A DNA stretch of 64,000 nucleotides from Methanotorris igneus Kol 5 (GTDB taxonomy: Archaea; AGJL01; Methanococci; Methanococcales; Methanococcaceae): positions 1,178,001 through 1,242,000 of the forward strand of contig NC_015562.1 in assembly GCF_000214415.1 (NCBI RefSeq), given 5' to 3'. This document shows positions 55,641-64,000 of the stretch, in pieces. Each line of letters opens with the position of its first letter. The first letter of the stretch is position 1. The position numbers and the translations under genes were made by a program. A model generated the notes under the pieces. That model had not been told where the DNA came from. It was given only the letters and a program-made list of their open reading frames with translations, and did no database searches.

Positions 55641-56927
55641 CTATTTTCTAACACCAAAAAAGTTTATCATTCCAATAAGTTCATTAAACGCATTTAACTC
55701 AAACTCAATTGCTTCTTTTTTAGTGTATATACCACTAACTTCTCCGTCCAATGTTAACTGCTCAATACCCCTCAAAATCATCCTCTTTTCTCCGTCTCTT
55801 GTTAATATTTCCTCTGCCACCCTATCATGAACAAATGCCCTTGGGGGGATAAATACAGTATCAGATAACTCTTTTAAATTTATTTGCTCCAAATCCTTTG
55901 CAGTTATCAAGTCAGCAATGTCCTTATTAACTTTAACAACATTCACAGGAGTTTCATCAAATATTTTCTTTAGGAATGGATATGCTACATTACCCGTTAT
56001 AATCGTTGCCTCACACTCAATTTTATTTTTTAATTTGTTTAGTATATTTTCCTCATGAGCGATAGCAAAAGGTGTATTTGTAACAGGGTCATATAGAGGA
56101 GTTCCAGAAACCCTTACTTTATTTCCAAATGTTTCATGAATTTCTTTGACTATGCTTTTGAATTCCTCTATTGTATGGGGTTTTATCCCTTCAACTATTG
56201 GAGCATTTTCAAGAATTAATCCTTGCTCAATTTTATTTGCAAATCTCATTAATATTACTGCTTTTGCCCCCCAATCTACCAAATCACCAACTGTTTTTAT
56301 AAGTTCTTTTCCATCATTAACTCCTGGCACAACTATTATGGCACAATGAACCTCACAATTTTCGCAGAAGTACTTTAGGCATTCAAGGGAGGTTTTTGCA
56401 TTTTTGTCATTCATCCATTCCTTTCTTAATTTTTCATTTGTGGAAAATACAGAAAATGTAACTTCATCTACACCATAATCAACCAAATTTTTTGCAATAT
56501 CTAAACTTCCAAATCCCTTCCCAGATGTATATCCAAGGTGTATTTTTAATCCCATATCACTGATATATTTACACAACTCTTCTAAAAATGGATAGCAACT
56601 TATGTCTCCTCCGCCTGTGATATTTACCTTATCATATTTATTAAAAAATAGTGCACCTTGAACTTGTTGGAGAACAAATGGTAACGGTAAAAAATTTCCA
56701 TTCATTTCTCTTACAGAGTATGTGCAGTAATCACACCCAATTTGAAATGTGCAATGTTTGCATCCAAATGGAAACACGTCCTTAGAGTTTGCTTTTCTAA
56801 AATAGCAAAACCTACAAAATCCATTACAATCTTTTCCCGGCTCGCCTTTTAGATCTACAAGTAATTGGGCTTTTTTATTTTTTTTATTATCTTCAAAATC
56901 CATCCTAAGGTTCATTCCAAAATTCAT
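55641..56927 (-). CDS. mmp10: McrA arginine C-methyltransferase (methanogenesis marker 10)
   Basis: 428 residues. Radical-SAM, cobamide-using enzyme that methylates the C5 of an arginine in McrA; the target R274 is in the McrA encoded in this window. The radical-SAM cysteines are in [13 protein letters not shown], followed by the extra cysteine run [17 protein letters not shown] and [32 protein letters not shown] and the C-terminal [12 protein letters not shown] belong to the extra domain. Lies 400 bases upstream of mcrB, on the opposite strand. Confidence 0.92.
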   Translation of the reverse strand: MNFGMNLRMDFEDNKKNKKAQLLVDLKGEPGKDCNGFCRFCYFRKANSKDVFPFGCKHCTFQIGCDYCTYSVREMNGNFLPLPFVLQQVQGALFFNKYDKVNITGGGDISCYPFLEELCKYISDMGLKIHLGYTSGKGFGSLDIAKNLVDYGVDEVTFSVFSTNEKLRKEWMNDKNAKTSLECLKYFCENCEVHCAIIVVPGVNDGKELIKTVGDLVDWGAKAVILMRFANKIEQGLILENAPIVEGIKPHTIEEFKSIVKEIHETFGNKVRVSGTPLYDPVTNTPFAIAHEENILNKLKNKIECEATIITGNVAYPFLKKIFDETPVNVVKVNKDIADLITAKDLEQINLKELSDTVFIPPRAFVHDRVAEEILTRDGEKRMILRGIEQLTLDGEVSGIYTKKEAIEFELNAFNELIGMINFFGVRK

Positions 56928-57073
56928 AACTCTTCACTATTTTATTTTTTTAGTTTATTAGCTTGATATAAATGTATTAAAATAAAATTTATGAGTATAC
57001 TCACACATGAAAAATTGACGAAAATATTAAAATTGTAATATAGTCAAGGACAATTATTAAGGCACATTTGATT

Positions 57074-57341
57074 GCCTTCCAATAGGAAGGCAGTCATTCT
57101 TACTTTGTATTATTTTAATTTTATTTTGTCGATCTATTATATTATTATGAGATGACCATAACCAAACATAAATCATGATAAAAATTTAGGTGAGAATATT
57201 ACTTAATTAATCTTATCTTGTTTGCATAGTTCCAAAATGGAATAATATATAAAGTTTTCGGTTTGAATTTAATGGAAAATTGAATATATATAATCATCTA
57301 ATAATAACCCGTGTAATAATCAAAGTGTAGGAGTGGTTCCT
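57074..57341 (+). promoter_or_regulatory. Upstream region of the mcr operon
   Basis: A hairpin GCCTTCC-AATA-GGAAGGC is at 57074-57091. TATA-like boxes are ATATATAAAG at 57244-57253 and AATATATATAAT at 57282-57293; the second would give a leader of about 25-30 bases before ATG 57342. The ribosome site is GGAGTGG (57330-57336). The 400-base gap between mmp10 and mcrB holds no other gene that I can support. Confidence 0.5.
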
Positions 57342-58676
<1,335 letters not shown>

Positions 58677-58685
58677 GTGATTTAG

Positions 58686-59192
58686 ATGATAGAAGTTGAA
58701 GTTTTTCCTCACAGATATTTAAAAGCCACTACAACTGAAAAATTTCTAAATAAAGTTTATGCCTTAGAAACTACTGAAAGAATTATTATCCATGGGCAGC
58801 CCCTCCCAAAAACCGTTTACTATGGGCCTGCAAAAGGAACACCAGTAAATCATTCAGAAAGAAAAATAATTAGCGTTGGAGGAGTTCCTGTAGAACTTAC
58901 AGTTATGGCAGGGAGGTTTTGGATAACGCTTAAAGATGACAGCGAGTTAGACAAACTCAAAGAAATCTGTGAAGAGCTCTTCCCATTTGGATACAACATT
59001 AAAGTTGGTAAATTCTTGAAAGATAAGCCAACAGTAACTGACTATATAAAGTATGGAGAGAGATTTGTCAATGAAATAGATAAAAGATTGATTGGAATTA
59101 CCGATCCAAGAAGTAAATTTGAATCTGCCGTCAAAATAATTCCAAAAGAAGAAGAAAAAGAAGATGAGGAAAAAAGTAGTAAAGAGGAGTAA
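58686..59192 (+). CDS. mcrD: MCR operon accessory protein D
   Basis: 168 residues. [30 protein letters not shown]-like [23 protein letters not shown] and [24 protein letters not shown] (first 18 residues) are McrD features. It binds immature MCR and may help cofactor loading. The C-terminus is a lysine-glutamate run. Nine bases after mcrB. Confidence 0.95.
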   Translation: MIEVEVFPHRYLKATTTEKFLNKVYALETTERIIIHGQPLPKTVYYGPAKGTPVNHSERKIISVGGVPVELTVMAGRFWITLKDDSELDKLKEICEELFPFGYNIKVGKFLKDKPTVTDYIKYGERFVNEIDKRLIGITDPRSKFESAVKIIPKEEEKEDEEKSSKEE

Positions 59193-59193
59193 T

Positions 59194-59790
59194 ATGCCAG
59201 TAGGTAGAAAAGAACAAATCATTGACTGTAGGGCAGTAATGGGTCTCGGTGAAGGTGGAGGACTGGCTCAGAGAGGTACTTTTGCAGAGGCATTAAGAAA
59301 TGATGTAGTAGTAGTTGCAATGTCACCAGGGAGGAGGCATATAACAAAACCAGTATGTGAAATAACCTATGGAATCAGGGAAGCAGGGATTCAGACAAGT
59401 GTTCTTGTATTAGATGCTGGAAGCGGAATTCCTCACGATGCTCCACATGGCAGTTTAGGTTCAACCTTTGGGCTTAAGCCTGAAGAGGCTGCCCAAATAA
59501 ATAGACATAAATTGTGTGTTGTGCATTTTGGAAATGTAATCAACCACGTGGTTTATAAAGCTCGATTGCTCTTGAGATACGTTGAAATACCAACAATTGT
59601 CGTTTGCCAGTGTCCAGTAGATATGGAAGATTTCGCAAAGGTTGGGGTTAAAACTCTAAATGTTATGCCTGTTGAACCACAAACAAAAGGAATGATTGTT
59701 GATATAGTGACAGGTGTAGTTAGGGGTGAATCTTGCCCACAAACTAAGATTGATGAGATAATTGAAAAAATCAAAAAGCACTTAACTTAA
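59194..59790 (+). CDS. mcrC: MCR activation-complex protein C
   Basis: 198 residues. McrC takes part in the ATP-driven activation of [51 protein letters not shown] and [20 protein letters not shown] are family signatures. ATG 59194 follows mcrD by one base with AGAGGAG ahead; the frame is open into mcrD but should not start there. Confidence 0.96.
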   Translation: MPVGRKEQIIDCRAVMGLGEGGGLAQRGTFAEALRNDVVVVAMSPGRRHITKPVCEITYGIREAGIQTSVLVLDAGSGIPHDAPHGSLGSTFGLKPEEAAQINRHKLCVVHFGNVINHVVYKARLLLRYVEIPTIVVCQCPVDMEDFAKVGVKTLNVMPVEPQTKGMIVDIVTGVVRGESCPQTKIDEIIEKIKKHLT

Positions 59791-59802
59791 TGAGGTGATT
59801 TT

Positions 59803-60585
59803 ATGGCATACAAGCCTCAATTCTACCCAGGTGAAACAAAAATTGCACAAAACAGAAGAAACCACATGAACCCAGATGTTGAATTGGAAAAGTTAAGAGA
59901 AATTCCAGATGAAGATGTTGTAAAAATAATGGGTCACAGACAACCAGGGGAAGATTACAAAACAATTCACCCACCATTAGAAGAAATGGACTTACCAGAG
60001 GACTACGTAAGGGATTTAGTTGAGCCAATCAACGGAGCAAAAGAAGGACACAGAATTAGATACATCCAGTTCGCAGATTCAATGTACTTCGCTCCTGCTC
60101 AACCATACGACAGAGCAAGAACATACATGTGGAGATTCAGAGGGGTAGATACAGGTACCTTATCAGGAAGACAAGTTATCGAAATGAGAGAAAGCGACTT
60201 AGAGGCATTGTCCAAGAACTTCCTTATCGATACAGCATTCTTCGACCCAGCAAGATGTGGTATCAGGGGGGCAACTGTCCACGGGCACTCATTAAGATTG
60301 GATGAAAATGGTTTGATGTTCGACGCTCTCCAAAGATATGTTTACGATGAGAAAACAGGACACGTAGTATACGTAAAAGACCAAGTTGGAAGACCATTGG
60401 ATGAACCAGTAGATGTTGGAGAGCCATTACCAGAAGAAAAATTAAGAGAAATTACAACAATCTACAGAAAAGACGGAATTCCAATGAGGGAAGACAAAGA
60501 GCTCTTAACAGTAGTTAAGAGAATCCACAGAGCAAGAACCCTTGGTGGATTCTGCCCAACAGAAGATGTATTCAAAGAACTCTAA
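59803..60585 (+). CDS. mcrG: Methyl-coenzyme M reductase, gamma subunit
   Basis: 260 residues. QFYPGETKIAQNRRNHMNPD at the start; IMGHRQPGEDYKTIHPPLEE; FADSMYFAPAQPYDRARTYMWRFRG; GIRGATVHGHSLRLDENG. All match McrG, whose loops close the active site. 133 bases separate it from mcrA with no hairpin of note. Confidence 0.98.
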   Translation: MAYKPQFYPGETKIAQNRRNHMNPDVELEKLREIPDEDVVKIMGHRQPGEDYKTIHPPLEEMDLPEDYVRDLVEPINGAKEGHRIRYIQFADSMYFAPAQPYDRARTYMWRFRGVDTGTLSGRQVIEMRESDLEALSKNFLIDTAFFDPARCGIRGATVHGHSLRLDENGLMFDALQRYVYDEKTGHVVYVKDQVGRPLDEPVDVGEPLPEEKLREITTIYRKDGIPMREDKELLTVVKRIHRARTLGGFCPTEDVFKEL

Positions 60586-60718
60586 ACTAACTTATTTCTC
60601 TCTTGGCTTTAAATCAAAATCTTTAACCTTACTCATGACTAATAACTTAAATAATCAATAACCTAAAACTAAAATAGAAAAATAACAAAATTCCTCACAA
60701 ATTCCTTGAGGTGAGCCT

Positions 60719-62380
60719 ATGGAAGCAGAAAAGAAATTATTCTTAAAAGCATTGAAGGAGAAATTTGAAGAAGATCCAAAAGAAAAATACACAAAGTTCT
60801 ACGTATTTGGAGGATGGAAACAATCAGCAAGAAAAAGAGAATTCGTTGAAGCAGCAGAAAAATTACTTGAGAAAAGAGGAGGAATTCCATTCTACAATCC
60901 AGACATTGGGGTTCCATTAGGTCAAAGAAAATTAATGCCATACAAACTCTCTGGAACAGACTACATTGTTGAAGGAGATGACTTACACTTCATGAACAAC
61001 GCTGCAATGCAACAAATGTGGGATGACATTAGGAGAACTGTTATCGTTGGTATGGATACTGCGCATGCAGTTTTAGAGAAGAGGTTAGGGGTAGAAGTTA
61101 CACCAGAAACAATCAACGAATACATGGAAACCATCAACCACGCATTACCTGGTGGGGCAGTTGTCCAAGAGCACATGGTTGAGGTCCACCCAGCATTAGC
61201 ATGGGACTGTTACGCTAAGATATTCACTGGAGACGATGAATTAGCAGATGAGATTGACAAGAAGTTCTTAATTGACATCAACAAATTGTTCCCAGAAGAA
61301 CAAGCAGAACAAATCAAGAAAGCTATCGGTAAAAGAACATACCAAGTCAACAGAGTACCAACATTAGTCGGTAGAGTTTGTGATGGAGGTACAATTGCAA
61401 GATGGTCTGCAATGCAAATTGGTATGTCCTTCATTACAGCATACAAGCTCTGTGCTGGGGAGGCAGCAATTGCTGACTTCTCCTACGCTGCAAAACACGC
61501 AGACGTTATCCAAATGGGTACACTCTTACCAGCAAGAAGAGCAAGAGGTCCAAACGAACCAGGTGGAATTCCATTCGGTATCTTAGCAGATATTGTCCAA
61601 ACTTCAAGGGTAAGTGATGACCCAGTAGAACAAGCATTAGAAGTCGTTGGTGCAGGGGCAATGTTATACGACCAAATCTGGCTTGGTTCCTACATGTCTG
61701 GTGGTGTCGGATTCACACAATATGCAACCGCAGCTTACACAGATGACATCTTAGATGACTTCTCCTACTACGGATATGATTACATAACCAAGAAATATGG
61801 AGGATGTAACTCAATTAAACCAACTATGGATGTAGTTGAGGACATTGCAACAGAAGTGACCTTATACGCATTAGAGCAATATGACGAATATCCAGCGTTG
61901 TTAGAGGATCACTTTGGAGGTTCCCAAAGAGCAGCAGTTACAGCTGCAGCAGCAGGAATTACTACCGCATTAGCTACTGGTAACTCAAACGCTGGATTGA
62001 ACGGATGGTACTTAAGCCAAATCTTACACAAAGAATACCACAGCAGATTAGGATTCTACGGATACGACTTGCAAGACCAATGTGGTGCCGCTAACTCATT
62101 ATCAATTAGAAACGACGAGTCCTCACCATTAGAATTGAGAGGTCCAAACTATCCAAACTACGCAATGAACGTCGGTCACCAAGGAGAATACGCAGGTATT
62201 ACACAAGCAGCACACTCAGCAAGAGGAGATGCATTTGCTCTCAACCCATTAATTAAAGTAGCATTCGCAGATCCATCATTGATCTTCGACTTTGCACACC
62301 CAAGAAAAGAGTTTGCAAGAGGTGCTTTAAGAGAATTCGAACCAGCAGGAGAAAGAGATCCAATTATTCCAGCACACTAA
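60719..62380 (+). CDS. mcrA: Methyl-coenzyme M reductase, alpha subunit
   Basis: 553 residues, the F430-binding subunit. The five residues that are modified in known MCRs align, offset by three from Methanothermobacter: H260 (KHADVIQMG), R274 ([12 protein letters not shown]), Q403 (FGGSQRAAV), G448 and C455 ([11 protein letters not shown]). [20 protein letters not shown], and [18 protein letters not shown] in the middle, are Methanococcales-like. Mmp10 (R274) and TfuA (G448) are encoded in this window. Codon choice is strongly C- and A-ending, as in highly expressed genes. Terminator directly after the stop. Confidence 0.99.
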   Translation: MEAEKKLFLKALKEKFEEDPKEKYTKFYVFGGWKQSARKREFVEAAEKLLEKRGGIPFYNPDIGVPLGQRKLMPYKLSGTDYIVEGDDLHFMNNAAMQQMWDDIRRTVIVGMDTAHAVLEKRLGVEVTPETINEYMETINHALPGGAVVQEHMVEVHPALAWDCYAKIFTGDDELADEIDKKFLIDINKLFPEEQAEQIKKAIGKRTYQVNRVPTLVGRVCDGGTIARWSAMQIGMSFITAYKLCAGEAAIADFSYAAKHADVIQMGTLLPARRARGPNEPGGIPFGILADIVQTSRVSDDPVEQALEVVGAGAMLYDQIWLGSYMSGGVGFTQYATAAYTDDILDDFSYYGYDYITKKYGGCNSIKPTMDVVEDIATEVTLYALEQYDEYPALLEDHFGGSQRAAVTAAAAGITTALATGNSNAGLNGWYLSQILHKEYHSRLGFYGYDLQDQCGAANSLSIRNDESSPLELRGPNYPNYAMNVGHQGEYAGITQAAHSARGDAFALNPLIKVAFADPSLIFDFAHPRKEFARGALREFEPAGERDPIIPAH

Positions 62381-62412
62381 GGGCTTTTGCCCTTAATAAA
62401 TTTTTTTTTTAA
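62379..62412 (+). terminator. Hairpin plus T-run terminator after mcrA
   Basis: AAGGGC-TTTT-GCCCTT overlaps the mcrA stop codon and is followed by TAATAAA and twelve or so Ts (62400-62411). It looks like an intrinsic terminator. The next gene, mtrE, has its own promoter downstream. Confidence 0.8.
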
Positions 62413-62520
62413 TTATGTTTATATTGTTTTAGATTTAGTAACAATATGTAAAAGATACAAAAATCTTAAGTAAAAATAAAAAATTCTTTAATCTGACTTT
62501 TGCGAAATCAAATGGAAAAG

Positions 62521-62611
62521 AATATATATTATATAAGGAAAGATAAAAAATATCTTATTTTATTTGGGGTTGTGTTGTGTTAATGTTAATATTATTTTGT
62601 GAGGTGAAAAA
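62521..62611 (+). promoter_or_regulatory. Promoter and leader of the mtr operon
   Basis: AATATATATTATATAAGG (62521-62538) holds a TATA box; start of transcription is expected near 62565. Ribosome site GAGGTGA at 62601. The mcrA-mtrE gap before it is AT-rich without a gene. Confidence 0.55.
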
Positions 62612-63511
62612 ATGGATACTACATTAATAGCCCTTGGAGCGTTGGCTTTGGCAGGAGCAGCAGCAACAATTGCTGGATGTGCAGAAGACTTAGAGTCTGA
62701 CGTAGGTTCTCAGTCCAACCCTAACTCACAGGTTCAGTTAGCTCCACAAATGGGTAACATCCACAGATACTTCAACAAGGCAATTTCAGGGGAGCCAGTT
62801 TCATACGGTTTGTATGTTGCTGTTGCTGGTGCAATAGCATGGGCATTATTAAACTATGGGTTGAATCCTGTTCTTGCATTGGTAGCTGGTTCTGGTGTGG
62901 CAGCATTTGTTCATGGAGCTTATGCAGTTAGCTCATACTTAGGTAGAATTGTTGGTCAATCAAAGAACTTCGGTCAACCAGTTTACATGGATGTTGTTTT
63001 AAGCCACTTAGGGCCTATAGTAGGGCATGGATTTATAGCGGTATTCTGTATGGTTTTTGCAGCATATTTAGCAAATAATGTATTAGGAAACCCATTCCCA
63101 TTGCCATTGGTAGCATTGATATTTGGTATTACAGTTGGGGCAATTGGTTCCTCCACAGGAGACGTTCACTATGGTGCTGAAAGAGAATATCAAAAGTATC
63201 CATTTGGAGGAGGGGTTCCTGTCGCTAACCATGGAGATATTGATATTAAAGCAGAATATGGTTTAAGAAATGGTTTGGACTCATCGTACTTCTGTTCAAG
63301 ATTAGGTGGACCATTAACAGGGCTTTGCTTTGGTTTGATTATATTCTTAGATGGTTGGAGAGGCGTTTTAGGTGAAATTCTTGGAAATGATTTAATGACA
63401 AAATCAGTTATTGCGATCATTATAGGGCTTTTAATTGTTGTTGTCGCTGCAATATTAAATAGAAAAGTTGAGGTATTTGCAAGAGAGAAATACGGACCAT
63501 ACACAAAATAA
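62612..63511 (+). CDS. mtrE: Tetrahydromethanopterin S-methyltransferase subunit E
   Basis: 299 residues, six or so membrane segments. Part of the sodium-pumping methyltransferase that makes methyl-CoM for [43 protein letters not shown] (first 18 residues quoted: [18 protein letters not shown]), [32 protein letters not shown] and [16 protein letters not shown] are MtrE features. It is the first gene of the operon mtrEDCBAFGH. Confidence 0.97.
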   Translation: MDTTLIALGALALAGAAATIAGCAEDLESDVGSQSNPNSQVQLAPQMGNIHRYFNKAISGEPVSYGLYVAVAGAIAWALLNYGLNPVLALVAGSGVAAFVHGAYAVSSYLGRIVGQSKNFGQPVYMDVVLSHLGPIVGHGFIAVFCMVFAAYLANNVLGNPFPLPLVALIFGITVGAIGSSTGDVHYGAEREYQKYPFGGGVPVANHGDIDIKAEYGLRNGLDSSYFCSRLGGPLTGLCFGLIIFLDGWRGVLGEILGNDLMTKSVIAIIIGLLIVVVAAILNRKVEVFAREKYGPYTK

Positions 63512-63567
63512 GTTTGTATGACACAACAAATTCAAAATTGACTATAAACATGGAATGTGGTGATATC

Positions 63568-64000
63568 ATGGATGCTGTGAGTTTATTGATACCTCTTGCA
63601 GAAATTACAATTGCAGGGGCTATAATTAATGCAAGTGTTCATTTTGTTCCTGTCGGTGGAGCTCCAGCAGCAATGGCTACATCAACTGGGGTAGGTACAG
63701 GTACAACACAGTTAGCGGCAGGTGCAGGGTTTACTGGATTAATGGCTGCTGCAGCAATGGCTGCTCAGGCAGGAGTTGACGTATTCAATCCAGCACACTT
63801 GGCTTTAATTGCTCTTTCTGGAGCAGTAGGTTCAATGATTATGCTTGGTATTACAATGTTGATTGGGCAGTTGATTTATGTATTTGGAGTAGGGGTTGTT
63901 CCAGCAGCAGATAAGTGTGAAAAAGACCCTATAACAGGAGATGAACAAAGACCTTACATCACACCAGGTACAACTGGTCACGCAGTTCCTACAGTTTGTT
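63568..64000 (+). CDS. mtrD: Tetrahydromethanopterin S-methyltransferase subunit D, partial
   Basis: ATG 63568 with GGTGAT upstream; the frame is open to the right edge (144 codons, not ended). [51 protein letters not shown]-type [20 protein letters not shown] and [18 protein letters not shown] match MtrD, a membrane subunit. Lies 56 bases after mtrE. Confidence 0.96.
   Translation, partial: MDAVSLLIPLAEITIAGAIINASVHFVPVGGAPAAMATSTGVGTGTTQLAAGAGFTGLMAAAAMAAQAGVDVFNPAHLALIALSGAVGSMIMLGITMLIGQLIYVFGVGVVPAADKCEKDPITGDEQRPYITPGTTGHAVPTVC

Noticed and set aside
60586-60718. Extra gene between mcrG and mcrA
   Set aside because: The 133 bases have stops in all frames and no ribosome site until that of mcrA.

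Overview
The window is about 30% GC chromosomal DNA from a hydrogenotrophic, thermophilic or hyperthermophilic methanogen of the order Methanococcales. It carries mcrBDCGA, the start of the mtr operon, vhc and frc hydrogenases, hdrA and fwdB. The ribosomal L3-L4-L23-L2-S19 cluster breaks after S19, as in Methanocaldococcus. Structural RNAs are GC-rich, starts follow GGTGA/GGTGG ribosome sites, and tRNA-Met has a BHB-type intron. I favour a Methanotorris- or Methanothermococcus-like organism, but the sequence alone does not settle the genus.

Layout. 1-6.0 kb: diphthine synthase, a cation/proton antiporter, an intact IS5-type element inserted in the leader of an 8-repeat CRISPR array, TfuA and a PLD-type nuclease. 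6.1-16.5 kb: phosphate transport, ArgD, CofE, an ATPase, a membrane protease, CbiL, a small ferredoxin, PurO, a DUF362 ferredoxin protein and TatD. 16.5-30.9 kb: an energy-metabolism block with fdhB, a short fdhA-like gene, a small gene, fwdB, hdrA and vhcBAGD on the minus strand, and frcADGB divergent from them. 31.4-34.5 kb: Nop5 and fibrillarin. 34.7-40.4 kb: CfbC (F430 synthesis), then a double-cubane-type reductase with its activase, a TudS-like desulfidase, two YeeE/YedE half-transporters and a DUF3343 protein. 40.5-42.3 kb: a two-gene ATPase plus TOPRIM module resembling phage-defence systems. 43-48 kb: tRNA-Ile, ScpB (frameshifted), translin and ribosomal proteins. 48-57 kb: fumarase beta, an isomerase, F420H2:NADP oxidoreductase, an M20 deacylase, SRP54, UbiX and its small partner, tRNA-Leu, intron-containing tRNA-Met and Mmp10. 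57-64 kb: mcrBDCGA and mtrED.

How the genes connect. Mmp10 (McrA arginine methylation), TfuA (partner of YcaO in McrA thioglycine formation) and CfbC (F430) all serve the MCR encoded here. All McrA positions known to be modified are conserved (H260, R274, Q403, G448, C455). Every redox enzyme here that is a selenoprotein in some relatives (FrcA, VhcA, VhcD, HdrA, FwdB, FdhA) is in its cysteine form. They sit together, so the block looks like a selenium-independent hydrogen/CO2 module with one divergent control region.

Most unusual signal: intergenic regions carry a family of 120-400 bp elements bounded by inverted repeats beginning TATAGTCGT or TATAGTTGTGTGCG. They are filled with small hairpins whose inner bases differ between copies while pairing is kept. 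One element is nested inside another, one supplies the last codons of the fdhA-like gene, and a hairpin block separates frcB from a second copy of its own 3' end.
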